From Sulfuricurvum sp. (GTDB taxonomy: Bacteria > Campylobacterota > Campylobacteria > Campylobacterales > Sulfurimonadaceae): a stretch of DNA of 64,000 nt. The position numbers and the translations under genes were made by a program. The DNA lies in NCBI GenBank assembly GCA_030693335.1, contig JAUYAU010000014.1, positions 46,757-110,756 of the forward strand, in the 5' to 3' direction. Of the stretch, positions 16,511-25,272 are shown piece after piece. Under the pieces are notes generated by a model. That model was not told the origin of the DNA, made no database searches, and was given only the letters and a program-made list of their open reading frames with translations. The first letter of the stretch is position 1. Every line of letters starts with the position of its first letter.

Positions 16511-17179
16511 CTAGAGAAGATCAGTATAGTCATATTTGGATAAATCGACGTAGAATTCTCCCTCTTTTTGAATAATACGGACATCACTGCCAAAGCGCTC
16601 TGAAAAACGGCGACGTACTAGTTTGCGGTCTTCGCTTCCAACGCCGATGAATTTTAAATAGCGTTTAAGTTCAATAACCCCTTTTGGCTCAATTGAGAGG
16701 GCGTTTGGTTGAGTTACATCGACATCATGCACGGTACTGCTATTGTTAGAAAGCATGAGTTTGGTACTAAGCACCTCTAAAATACTTTTCAGTTGTTCAT
16801 CTTTGGCGGTGTAAATTTCTTCAATACGCGTACGCTCGGCGATCAACATATCTTCTTTGTCATTCGTCAGCCGATCTATTTTTGCTTCGAGTTCTTTTAT
16901 TTTGAGTTTGAGGTAGTGATTTTCTTTTTGATAAAGAGAAATAACCATACCAACGCTTGTTTTAGTAGATGTTGTTGGCGGAACATTTACGGCTGCTGTT
17001 TGTTTTGAAGACTCGTGTATTTCTTGCTGCTTTTCTTCATTTAGAGAACTGCGGGGAACTATAATATAGGTTACTCCTGATTCAATAATATAATTGAGCC
17101 GTTTGGTCCGAATCTTATTTTGTATCATCTCTTTGGACATTTTGAATGTTTTTGCGTATTCATCAATACTAAAGCGCAT
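16511..17179 (-). CDS. HTH-like/coiled-coil protein of unknown function, partner of the cyclase-like gene
   Basis: A 222-residue protein that I do not recognise as a named family. The first ~50 residues (FSIDEYAKTFKMSKEMIQNK ... LNYIIESGVTYIIVPRSSL) look like a small winged or MerR/excisionase-like DNA-binding domain. A linker rich in S/T/P follows, then a predicted coiled coil at about residues 75-135 (LKLKIKELEAKIDRLTNDKE), and a C-terminal domain (residues ~160-222) with GVIELKRYLKFIGVG and VRRRFSERFGSDVRI. It overlaps the upstream cyclase-like gene by 11 bases, so the two are probably coupled. A dimeric DNA-binding or scaffold role is inferred. Confidence 0.7.
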   Translation of the reverse strand: MRFSIDEYAKTFKMSKEMIQNKIRTKRLNYIIESGVTYIIVPRSSLNEEKQQEIHESSKQTAAVNVPPTTSTKTSVGMVISLYQKENHYLKLKIKELEAKIDRLTNDKEDMLIAERTRIEEIYTAKDEQLKSILEVLSTKLMLSNNSSTVHDVDVTQPNALSIEPKGVIELKRYLKFIGVGSEDRKLVRRRFSERFGSDVRIIQKEGEFYVDLSKYDYTDLL

Positions 17180-17831
17180 GAGTTTTCCTTTTTTGGGTTA
17201 GCCAGTCTTGTTTTGGAGGGGGGATAATCCCCCCTTGACGCATCCAGATTGAATAACCGTTGCGTTTAATTTCATGTTTATCATGAAAGGTGTGCAGTGC
17301 GCTGTAGCGAAATTCACATTTTTTTAAAAGATTTGAAAAGTCATCATGTTCATCTAAAAAAGTTTGCAATGAGTTAAAGGCTGAGTCAGAAATAAAAACA
17401 GTATTAGTTACCATATTTTTGATTTCGACGTAGCGCGCGCACTCATTTAATCCATCACCCACAAAATTATTGTGTCCTAAAATATCTTCAAAACGGTGTA
17501 CTTTGCCGGTATGAACAGCGACACGAATCCCTTTAAAATAGGGATATTCTTTTGAAATAAAATCGGAAAAATGGATAAATGAAAGGCCTAATATGGATCC
17601 GAATCCTCGAAGATTCGGATGTAAAATACAATAAAAACCATCGCCGGTAGGGATAATGCCTTGAAGCATTTTTTCAAGAGGAATTCCTGAGTTTTCCAGC
17701 ATTTTTTGAATCATTTTTTTATAACTTTGGGAAAGAAACGTGATGAGCTCAAGCTGCTTGGACATTTCAAGACGCGAAAAGTCGATGATGTCAATTAAAA
17801 CGATATCGGTTTCAATGGCTCGTTTTTGCAT
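17169..17831 (-). CDS. Class III nucleotidyl cyclase-like protein
   Basis: A 220-residue soluble protein whose first ~150 residues resemble a class III adenylate/guanylate cyclase homology domain. LIDIIDFS aligns with the family's 'FADIvGFT' and gives the first metal-binding D14. IPTGDGF aligns with 'tiGDgf' and gives the second, D64. VAVHTGKV is the 'iGih.G' strand, and VGDGLNECARY gives the transition-state pair N129 and R133. The purine-specifying lysine before GD is replaced (IIPTGD), so substrate choice or activity may be altered. No sensor or membrane domain is present. It is coupled to the coiled-coil gene by an 11-base overlap. Catalysis is a prediction only. Confidence 0.65.
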   Translation of the reverse strand: MQKRAIETDIVLIDIIDFSRLEMSKQLELITFLSQSYKKMIQKMLENSGIPLEKMLQGIIPTGDGFYCILHPNLRGFGSILGLSFIHFSDFISKEYPYFKGIRVAVHTGKVHRFEDILGHNNFVGDGLNECARYVEIKNMVTNTVFISDSAFNSLQTFLDEHDDFSNLLKKCEFRYSALHTFHDKHEIKRNGYSIWMRQGGIIPPPKQDWLTQKRKTHAL

Positions 17832-17994
17832 AGGCTAAGGGATTTCCAATTAATGAATAGGTTTATGATTGTAGTCGAATTCACCTCTCTAATCACTGAG
17901 ATGGCATGAGTAATATCGACAAAAAACTAAAAATTGTAATCAAATTGTGTTACTATCTACAAAAATAAATACTATATGTGTTAGAGGAGAGTAT

Positions 17995-19491
17995 ATGCAA
18001 AAACGAACAAAAATTTTAGCGACAGTGGGGCCGGCTTCGGAAAGTGTGGCGACATTATCGGAAATGATTAGAGCTGGTGTAAATGTTTTTCGTCTTAATT
18101 TTTCACATGGAACACATGCTTATCATTCTGAAGTACTGGGGAATATCCGTCAAGCAATGCGTGAAACTGGACTTATTGTAGGAGTTTTGCAAGACATTAG
18201 TGGTCCTAAAATTCGCATTGGAATTTTGAAAGAGGAGTTTTATTTACATTCTAAGGACATAATGGATTTATATTATGAGGAGATTGAAGGGGAAAAGATA
18301 GGAGAACATCATTATCAAACCTGTTTAAATCAAGGCGAGATTTTGAAGATGCTTAATGTGGGGGACGCCATCTATTTGTACGATGGCAACATTCGTGCCA
18401 GTGTTATTGGCTGTGAAGAAAAATATGTGCGAATCAGTATCGAGAATCAAGGAAAATTAGGCTCCAAAAAAGGGGTCAACTTTCCTAATACACGATTGGG
18501 TATCGATGTCCTAACGCCAAAAGACCGATTGGATATGGAATGGGGTGTTACAAATGGCGTTGATTTTATGGCAATCTCTTTTGTGCAAAATGCAGCTGAT
18601 ATGATTGAAGCTCGAAAAATAATCACCTCACTAAATGGTGAGGTTCAATTGTTTGCAAAAATTGAGAAATTTGATGCAGTTGAAAATATTGATGAGATCT
18701 TAGAGTTTTCAGATGGAATCATGGTAGCGCGAGGGGATTTAGGAATCGAAGTTCCCTATCATCGTGTTCCTACGATTCAAAAAATGTTAATTCGAAAAGC
18801 AAATGAATCCTCAAAACCTGTTATCACTGCGACACAAATGCTCTTGTCTATGACTGAAAAAGAGACGGCCACACGTGCTGAGATAAGTGATGTGGCCAAT
18901 GCCGTACTGGATGGAACAGATGCTGTAATGCTTTCCGAAGAATCCGCGGTTGGGCATAATCCTGTATTGGTCGTTGAGACAATGGTTAACACCATACAAT
19001 CGATTGAAGAGATTTATCCGTTTGATAAGTTTTTAGAGTTTAAACATCATGACCCTATGGATACGGTTAATGAATCAGCGGTACGGCTGGGAGATGCATT
19101 GCATGCTGCTGGGATTATTGCAATGACCACATCGGGTCAGTCTGCTATTAAGCTTGCACGATATCGTCCAGAGATGACTATTTATGCCGCTACACATGAT
19201 GAGCGTGTTGCACGTTTACTGACCATTGTGTGGGGAGTAGTACCGGCATATTTAACGAAAAAAGGGAAGCTTGAAGATATGTTAGCTGACATTATTGCGC
19301 GTGGACTTGCGCGTAAAATAATAGATAAAACACAAACATACATCTTTACAGCAGGAGACCCTGTGGGAGTGAAGGGAACAACGAATACTATTCGTATTTT
19401 GAGAGAGCACGAAATTACCTTTTTTGAAGAGAGTAAAAATACGACGCCAAAAGCCAAAAAGGTAACAGAAGCAGCACCGACTCTTTTTTAA
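17995..19491 (+). CDS. pyk: Pyruvate kinase
   Basis: The ATG at 17995 (AGAGGAGAG upstream) gives 498 residues; the longer reading from 17947 lacks support. It converts phosphoenolpyruvate and ADP to pyruvate and ATP. Motifs: KRTKILATVGPAS at the N-terminus, RLNFSHG, the active-site signature FAKIEKFDAVENI with the catalytic lysine, MVARGDLGIEVP, and PVITATQMLLSM. The C-terminal domain carries TSGQSAIKLARYRP. A tail of about 25 residues (TPKAKKVTEAAPTLF) follows the usual end. It stands alone between a divergent cyclase-like gene and cmoA. Confidence 0.96.
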   Translation: MQKRTKILATVGPASESVATLSEMIRAGVNVFRLNFSHGTHAYHSEVLGNIRQAMRETGLIVGVLQDISGPKIRIGILKEEFYLHSKDIMDLYYEEIEGEKIGEHHYQTCLNQGEILKMLNVGDAIYLYDGNIRASVIGCEEKYVRISIENQGKLGSKKGVNFPNTRLGIDVLTPKDRLDMEWGVTNGVDFMAISFVQNAADMIEARKIITSLNGEVQLFAKIEKFDAVENIDEILEFSDGIMVARGDLGIEVPYHRVPTIQKMLIRKANESSKPVITATQMLLSMTEKETATRAEISDVANAVLDGTDAVMLSEESAVGHNPVLVVETMVNTIQSIEEIYPFDKFLEFKHHDPMDTVNESAVRLGDALHAAGIIAMTTSGQSAIKLARYRPEMTIYAATHDERVARLLTIVWGVVPAYLTKKGKLEDMLADIIARGLARKIIDKTQTYIFTAGDPVGVKGTTNTIRILREHEITFFEESKNTTPKAKKVTEAAPTLF

Positions 19492-19598
19492 ATGTGGACT
19501 GTATTTTGCTAGTTATGTAACGTTTTAGAAAAGGTGCATTAAGGTGTTTCGTCGCGCCACCTTTTCTTAAAACAACTCTTTTCGCTACAATACTGCTC

Positions 19599-20315
19599 AT
19601 GAAGACCGACACATACTTTACCAAACCTATTTCCAAGCAATTTGAATTTGATGCCGATGTCGCAGCCGTATTTGATGATATGCTCAGCCGCTCGGTCCCT
19701 TTTTACAAGGAATCGTTACAACTGACCCGTCAATTTTCGGTAAATGCATTACAAAATGGCGGACGCGTTATTGATTTGGGATGCTCTACGGCGTCATTGC
19801 TTCTGGACATTGAACGTGCGCTTAAATCAACCGAGGGGATAGAGCTCATCGGTATTGATAACTCCAATGCAATGATCGAACATGCTCATAAAAAAATAGA
19901 AGCGTATGGATCAAAAATTTCGTTGGTTGAAGGGGATATTTTGGAATATCCTTTTGGCCGTACGAAAGTGATTGTTTGTAATTACACCTTGCAATTTATA
20001 CGCCCGATGGTGAGAGAAACATTACTGCGTAAAGTATATGATTCTCTGGAAGAGGGGGGTGTTTTTATTTTCAGCGAAAAAGTGCTGAGTGAAAATGCAA
20101 CGCTGAATAAACAACTAATAGACTGTTACTATAGTTTTAAAAAAGAGCAAGGGTACAGCGAATACGAAATTGTTCAGAAACGTGAAGCGCTCGAAAATGT
20201 TCTCATCCCTTATACGATGATAGAAAACATTGAGATGGCTAAAAAAAGCGGTTTTTCAAGCTGCGATGTCCTTTTTAGATGGGCTAACTTCGCAACGTTT
20301 ATTGCATGCAAGTAA
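19599..20315 (+). CDS. cmoA: Carboxy-S-adenosyl-L-methionine synthase
   Basis: A 238-residue Rossmann-fold protein that makes carboxy-SAM from SAM and prephenate, the donor for cmo5U34 modification of tRNA wobble uridine. The N-terminal FDADVAAVFDDMLSRSVPFY is diagnostic of CmoA. VIDLGCSTASLLLDIE is the SAM-binding loop, LIGIDNSNAM follows, and NYTLQFIRP is the family's 'nfTLQFi' segment. The C-terminal FRWANFATFIA fits. cmoB is not in the window. It lies convergent to a small lipoprotein gene with only 3 bases between stops. Confidence 0.94.
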   Translation: MKTDTYFTKPISKQFEFDADVAAVFDDMLSRSVPFYKESLQLTRQFSVNALQNGGRVIDLGCSTASLLLDIERALKSTEGIELIGIDNSNAMIEHAHKKIEAYGSKISLVEGDILEYPFGRTKVIVCNYTLQFIRPMVRETLLRKVYDSLEEGGVFIFSEKVLSENATLNKQLIDCYYSFKKEQGYSEYEIVQKREALENVLIPYTMIENIEMAKKSGFSSCDVLFRWANFATFIACK

Positions 20316-20318
20316 AAC

Positions 20319-20534
20319 TTACCATACTTTTGGATTAGCAGTGGTAGCAGGGGAAGTCAAAGCTTTTTTAACATCACTGTAGTCAACGATGTTTTCCTCG
20401 CACTTTTTATGATAGTACCCTTGTGCGTCATAATATTCTTCACATCCATTGTAGTAACGCATGCTAATTCCCCGGTCATTAAAACATCCAGTGAAAATCA
20501 GCATTGTTAAAAAAAATAGTAAACTTTTAATCAT
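20319..20534 (-). CDS. Small lipoprotein of unknown function
   Basis: A 71-residue protein with a lipoprotein signal: MIKSLLFFLTMLIFTGCFND, in which the lipobox LIFTGC places the lipidated cysteine at residue 17. The mature part is only about 55 residues, is Tyr-rich (MRYYNGCEEYYDAQGYYHKK) and has two more cysteines that could form a disulfide. It is probably anchored in the outer or inner membrane. I do not recognise the family. It sits 13 bases downstream of nth, possibly in the same transcript. Confidence 0.7.
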   Translation of the reverse strand: MIKSLLFFLTMLIFTGCFNDRGISMRYYNGCEEYYDAQGYYHKKCEENIVDYSDVKKALTSPATTANPKVW

Positions 20535-20547
20535 GAGCGATTCTACC

Positions 20548-21201
20548 TTATCTGGGTTTAAAACTTTCCTTTGTTTTGCAGTACGCTTTTAAAAAGCATT
20601 CGTTATCGCATTTTGGATTTCTGGCGGTACATATATAACGTCCGAAGAGGACCATAGCCTGATGAAGCTGATGAAGATTGGTTTTAAACTTTTTAACTAG
20701 TGTTGCTTCGGTTGTTACAGGTGTGAGATCATCGCTTAGACCCAGGCGATGGCTGACACGAAAGACATGGGTATCTACGGCCATAAGATTGGCTCCGGTA
20801 TATTCTATCAAGACAACATGAGCGGTTTTTTGACCTACTCCAGCGAGTGTTATGAGCTCTTTTTCATCAAGAGGAACTTCTCCATTGTAAACATCTACAA
20901 CGCGTTTGGCCATTTCAATAAGATTAATTGCTTTATTGTTGAAAAAGGAACAGGTTTGAATGAATTTTTTTACGTCTTCTAGATTTGCATCTGCCAAAGC
21001 ATAGGGGGTAGGATAGGCCTTAAATAACTCGGGTGTTATCAGATTCACACGCTTATCGGTACACTGGGCAGATAGAGCAACGGCAATAACCAATTCATAA
21101 ACATTACGGTAGGTAAGTTCAGTTACAGCATCATCGTAACGGATTAATAAGGCAGATTTAATGGCTTCGATCTCTTTTTTAGTTGCTTTTTTCATTTTCA
21201 T
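20548..21201 (-). CDS. nth: Endonuclease III (DNA glycosylase/AP lyase)
   Basis: A 217-residue Nth that removes oxidised pyrimidines from DNA and nicks the abasic site. The helix-hairpin-helix is LAGVGQKTAHVVL, with the catalytic lysine in GQKTA, and VDTHVFRVSHRLG contains the catalytic aspartate. The C-terminal iron-sulfur motif is CTARNPKCDNECFLKAYC, where the second gap is three residues (C-x6-C-x3-C-x5-C) against two in E. coli. All four cysteines are present. Length is normal. It is transcribed away from the hybrid kinase genes. Confidence 0.95.
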   Translation of the reverse strand: MKMKKATKKEIEAIKSALLIRYDDAVTELTYRNVYELVIAVALSAQCTDKRVNLITPELFKAYPTPYALADANLEDVKKFIQTCSFFNNKAINLIEMAKRVVDVYNGEVPLDEKELITLAGVGQKTAHVVLIEYTGANLMAVDTHVFRVSHRLGLSDDLTPVTTEATLVKKFKTNLHQLHQAMVLFGRYICTARNPKCDNECFLKAYCKTKESFKPR

Positions 21202-21297
21202 AAACTTATTTTTTCACATTATAGCATTATGGAATAAACACTCATGTGGAATATTTGTGTTACAATATTCGACTTATGTTAATGAGTGTGATCTTAG

Positions 21298-23259
21298 GTG
21301 CAGGAGTTGGGGTTGGAGTTCAAAAAATGGGTCATGAATCTGATAGGGATAAAATCTATAGGGGACATAGAGGGTATTGATTACAATATTGATAAAGAAC
21401 TATTTTACAAAATTTTGGATACGGATCCGTGCGCTATTTTGTTTTTTACGAAAGAAAGCGGATGGATTGGAGCCAATAAAGCTTTTTTTTCATTGGTACA
21501 GGTTAAAACAATCGAAGAATTACGGACAAAATATGAGAGTATTCGTGAATTATTCAACGATGAAGATGAAGAAGTTTTTACCGAATACGATAAAAGCTGG
21601 TTGGATTATATCCGCACCCATTGCCCTAATGGTTACGGATTAGGAATTATTGATACCAAGGGTAACCGTCATTCAATGCAGGCTACTTCAACTCTTTTAC
21701 AGCAAGGTGCAAGCGAACTTTACTTGCTGAGATTAGAAGATCGCAGCAAAGTTGTTGCACTGCAAGATGAAGTAGTGCAGGTTGAAAATATGAAAACGAA
21801 ATTTTTGGCCAATATCGGGCATGAATTTCGTACGCCGATGAATGGAATATTAGGTTTTGTTGATCTTCTTTCAAAAACGACTCCGACAGACACACAGCTT
21901 GAATACATACATTCGGTAGAGGGATCTGCACGCAATTTGATGTCTAATATTGAAAACTTACTTGATTTGGCTCAAATGCAAACAGGGCGATTGACGATTA
22001 GCAAATCCGATTTTAATATTATTACGGAAATGGAAGATCTCGCACGTGGATTTGTCTCTTTGGGTGATGAAAAAGGGGTATCAGTTCATTTTTTTATTGA
22101 TCCGAAGCTTCCAACGCATTTAATTGGAGACAGTCGTAAAATCAAGCAGGTGTTAAGCAATCTTTTTAACAATGCATTGAAATTTACGGCACCGCAAGGA
22201 CGTATAACCATTGATGCTAAACTCCTAAAACGCAATACTTCAGGAACGTGCAATATCGGATTTAGCGTTAAGGATACAGGAAAAGGGATTAGCAAAAGTG
22301 AGCTTAGCTATATTACAAGACCTTTTGTGTCAGGTGATCATGCCGATAATCGATTGGGTGTAGGTCTAAGTTTGTCTCACGGATTGATTAATCTCATGGG
22401 CGGAGAGTTAAAGATTACGAGCGAAGAGGGAAAAGGCTCTTATTTTAGTTTTGCTTTTACACTGGATGGCTCATCCGATCAAGCAATGCGGATGATCAAT
22501 GCGCACACGGCAAAAGTTGTTTTATTGGATGAAAAACGTTTGGACGATGCGAACCATCTTACTAATTATCTGCGAAGTTTCGGTGTCAGTGTAACCAAAA
22601 CGCATCTCATTGATGATGGTATTTTTGATGCGATTGATTTGGTCTATTTCATTGCATCGCAAGAAAAAAGTGATTGGAGTTTGAGGCTTTCAATGCTGAA
22701 GCGCACGTGTAAAACAATTTTATTATTGAACCAAAATGAGCATCTTCACGCACGTACAATGCACGTTATTGATACAGGTCTTGCTAAACCCATTTTACCT
22801 ACAACGTTATTGACGCATTTAATTGATGTTCTAAATTTGGAGAAACAAGCTGAAGCTGTAATTCCTCATTTGCAGCGTGGGATAAATGCTCTTGTGGTTG
22901 AAGACAATTTGATTAATCAGCGGTTGATTAAGCTTCTGCTTAAGGAATATGGACTTAATGTAGTAACTGCATCGGATGGCGAAGAGGGCGTTGAAGCATG
23001 CCGTAATCAGAAATTTGATATTGTTTTTATGGATATTGATATGCCTGTAAAAGATGGTATATTAGCGACGCAAGAAATTAAAGCCCAAGATGGTATGGCT
23101 CGTGCGGGAAAAATGCCTATTATTGCCTTAACAGCCTTGGCTATGGAAGGTGATCGGGAATATATTCTTGACAAAGGACTTGATGATTACCTCTCTAAGC
23201 CGTTGACAAGAGAAAAGCTCGAGTATATTTTGCATAAATATTTACAAGTAATAGCATAG
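21298..23259 (+). CDS. Hybrid sensor histidine kinase with C-terminal receiver domain
   Basis: About 653 residues from GTG 21298; TTG 21313 (AGGAG 7 bases upstream) and ATG 21334 are alternatives. Domains: a PAS-like sensor (residues ~40-150, DPCAILFFTKESGWIGANKA), a HisKA dimerisation domain with FLANIGHEFRTPMNGI (H175), an HATPase_c domain (NLFNNALKFT, VKDTGKGIS, GVGLSLSHGLI), a degenerate receiver-like segment (residues ~405-515, no phospho-aspartate seen), and a true receiver at ~535-653 with MDIDMPVKDG (D579) and the conserved lysine in SKPL. No membrane segment is evident, so the sensor is cytoplasmic. The signal is unknown. A paralogue follows 11 bases later. Confidence 0.92.
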   Translation: MQELGLEFKKWVMNLIGIKSIGDIEGIDYNIDKELFYKILDTDPCAILFFTKESGWIGANKAFFSLVQVKTIEELRTKYESIRELFNDEDEEVFTEYDKSWLDYIRTHCPNGYGLGIIDTKGNRHSMQATSTLLQQGASELYLLRLEDRSKVVALQDEVVQVENMKTKFLANIGHEFRTPMNGILGFVDLLSKTTPTDTQLEYIHSVEGSARNLMSNIENLLDLAQMQTGRLTISKSDFNIITEMEDLARGFVSLGDEKGVSVHFFIDPKLPTHLIGDSRKIKQVLSNLFNNALKFTAPQGRITIDAKLLKRNTSGTCNIGFSVKDTGKGISKSELSYITRPFVSGDHADNRLGVGLSLSHGLINLMGGELKITSEEGKGSYFSFAFTLDGSSDQAMRMINAHTAKVVLLDEKRLDDANHLTNYLRSFGVSVTKTHLIDDGIFDAIDLVYFIASQEKSDWSLRLSMLKRTCKTILLLNQNEHLHARTMHVIDTGLAKPILPTTLLTHLIDVLNLEKQAEAVIPHLQRGINALVVEDNLINQRLIKLLLKEYGLNVVTASDGEEGVEACRNQKFDIVFMDIDMPVKDGILATQEIKAQDGMARAGKMPIIALTALAMEGDREYILDKGLDDYLSKPLTREKLEYILHKYLQVIA

Positions 23260-23270
23260 GATAGATACTG

Positions 23271-25184
23271 ATGGACTACACGGATTTATTTAAAGAAAGA
23301 TTTATTTCGTCGGTGGGAATGTTGACATCCTGTGCCAATTTACACAGTGATCCTTTTTTGTATACCTATCTTTCAGGTGAAATTCTTGGCGGTAACAACT
23401 CTTTGTTATCACTTTTTAATGAAGAACATGTGATTGCACTGCCCTCTATAGAAGAGTGGCTACATCCTCAGGGGATAGAACTCTCTTTCATATTGTCTCA
23501 ATCGGGTGAATATCGCGGAAAAATAACTGCACAAGCAAAAGAATATGATGTAGCAATACACTCCGAAGTTATTATTTTAGGAGAGGAACCGATTGTAGCG
23601 ATTGTTTTGCGTGATATTTCTGTCATTGAACGTGCACGTGCTGCTGAACGGTATTTTGATCAGTTTAAAAAGAAATTTTTGACGAATATGTCACATGAAT
23701 TTCGAACGCCTATGAATGCTATTATCGGATTTACGGATTTGCTCAAGGGGACTCCTTTGAGCTCATGGCAGCAAGAGTATGTGGATATGGTCAGCAAGAG
23801 TGCTTCATCAATGATGCGTAATATTGAAAATCTTCTCGAGCTTATGCAAGTAGAGAGCGGGAGTGTTCATACAACGCTTGAAGCTTTTGCCCCACTGGAA
23901 GTATTTGAAACTTTTTCGATGCAGTTTGATGATTTGGCACGAACAAAAGAAATTCAATTGATGTTTTTAATTGATCCGAGATTACCTAAGAGTATAATAG
24001 GTGACCAGGACAAAATTTTGACTATTTTACGGAATCTCATCCAAAATGCGATTAAGTTTACCAATGAACGTGGACAAATTTTTGTTGAGGTTATGATTGT
24101 AAAAACAGATACTAGCAGTATTGAGGTTGAATATGCCGTCAGTGATACAGGAATCGGCATTGATGCAGAGCATATCAAAACACTCTTGCGTCCATTTGCT
24201 TCGGCATGGGAAAATCAGCGGCATGGAAAAGATGGTTTGGGAATAGGGCTAAGTTTGAGCCATAAATATGTGAACATGATGCATTCACATCTGATGTTAG
24301 CATCTGTAAAAGGGACAGGATCTCGGTTTTCATTTCGAATCAAGCATAAAATCAGTGAAGCAGGAAGTTTTGAATTTGTTGAAGGGACTCAAGTAGCCCT
24401 TTACTCTCATGATCCAGCTTCCGCCCAAACGGCTTTATTGATTAAGTATTTGGAGCTTTTCAATGTTAAAATTACGCCGATAACTACTTTGATTAATAAA
24501 ATTTTATTGGAATCCAATATTCTTTTTATGGATACTCCTCATATCTCCAAATCGCAAATTGAATCCATTAAAAATACCTATCCCGGATTAGAGATTGTTC
24601 CTATTTTGGAACTGGATTATGGTGAAAAAGCAGACTTTCTGTTAGAAGTTGTCAAGTCAGTGGTAACTTTGCCTATATTGCCAAGTTCATTGCATAAAAC
24701 ACTCGCGGTAGTGTGGAATACCATGCCAAAAGAATATGTTTCCCAAAGTGCAGAAGTTCATCCGATCCCGCGACAAGAAGAGATTAAAATATTGGTTGCA
24801 GAAGACAATTTAATTAATTTGCGCCTTTTGGAAACTATTTTAGTACAGCAACATTTCAAAGTTACCGCAGTTGACAATGGGCAAAAAGCGGTAGATGCCT
24901 ATTTAAAAGAGCCTTTTGATTTGGTTCTTATGGATATTGACATGCCGGTTATGGATGGTTTGACGGCAAATCGTCTTATTAAAGAGATTGATAAGCGTGA
25001 TGCGCGAGGATTTATTCCTGTGATTGCTTTGACAGCACATGCTCTTATTGGGGACAGGGAACGCATTATCGGTGCTGGATTAGATGCCCATCTTGCTAAA
25101 CCGATTGATAAAAGTTTTCTTTTGCAAACCATAGAACGTTATTTAAAGATAGCCAAAGATGGTAAACATATAAAAAGCGTTTAA
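23271..25184 (+). CDS. Hybrid sensor histidine kinase with C-terminal receiver domain (tandem paralogue)
   Basis: A 637-residue protein with the same architecture as the gene before it. The N-terminal sensor (residues 1-125) is short and PAS-like at best. HisKA carries FLTNMSHEFRTPMNAII (H142), HATPase_c has NLIQNAIKFTN, VSDTGIGID and GIGLSLSHKYV, a degenerate receiver-like module lies at ~365-480, and the C-terminal receiver has MDIDMPVMDG (D555) and AKPI. It appears to have arisen by tandem duplication, with the sensor diverged most. No output DNA-binding domain or separate regulator is adjacent, so the phosphate presumably goes to a partner elsewhere. Confidence 0.92.
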   Translation: MDYTDLFKERFISSVGMLTSCANLHSDPFLYTYLSGEILGGNNSLLSLFNEEHVIALPSIEEWLHPQGIELSFILSQSGEYRGKITAQAKEYDVAIHSEVIILGEEPIVAIVLRDISVIERARAAERYFDQFKKKFLTNMSHEFRTPMNAIIGFTDLLKGTPLSSWQQEYVDMVSKSASSMMRNIENLLELMQVESGSVHTTLEAFAPLEVFETFSMQFDDLARTKEIQLMFLIDPRLPKSIIGDQDKILTILRNLIQNAIKFTNERGQIFVEVMIVKTDTSSIEVEYAVSDTGIGIDAEHIKTLLRPFASAWENQRHGKDGLGIGLSLSHKYVNMMHSHLMLASVKGTGSRFSFRIKHKISEAGSFEFVEGTQVALYSHDPASAQTALLIKYLELFNVKITPITTLINKILLESNILFMDTPHISKSQIESIKNTYPGLEIVPILELDYGEKADFLLEVVKSVVTLPILPSSLHKTLAVVWNTMPKEYVSQSAEVHPIPRQEEIKILVAEDNLINLRLLETILVQQHFKVTAVDNGQKAVDAYLKEPFDLVLMDIDMPVMDGLTANRLIKEIDKRDARGFIPVIALTAHALIGDRERIIGAGLDAHLAKPIDKSFLLQTIERYLKIAKDGKHIKSV

Positions 25185-25222
25185 TATTGATTTATTTGTA
25201 TGTGATATTCTTTTATTTGTAT

Positions 25223-25228
25223 TATAAT
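25223..25228 (+). promoter_or_regulatory. -10 element upstream of the PEB4-like gene
   Basis: A perfect TATAAT (25223-25228) lies 44 bases before the ATG at 25273. Upstream there is a T-rich stretch instead of a -35 consensus, as often seen in Campylobacterota. Confidence 0.5.
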
Positions 25229-25272
25229 TCGGCTATTGAAAAATCTTGAATAAAGATAACATAAGGACAACG

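Noticed and set aside
21298..25184. Frameshifted single gene split into two hybrid kinases
   Set aside because: Each protein has a complete set of HisKA, HATPase_c and receiver domains, so this is a tandem duplication and not a broken gene.
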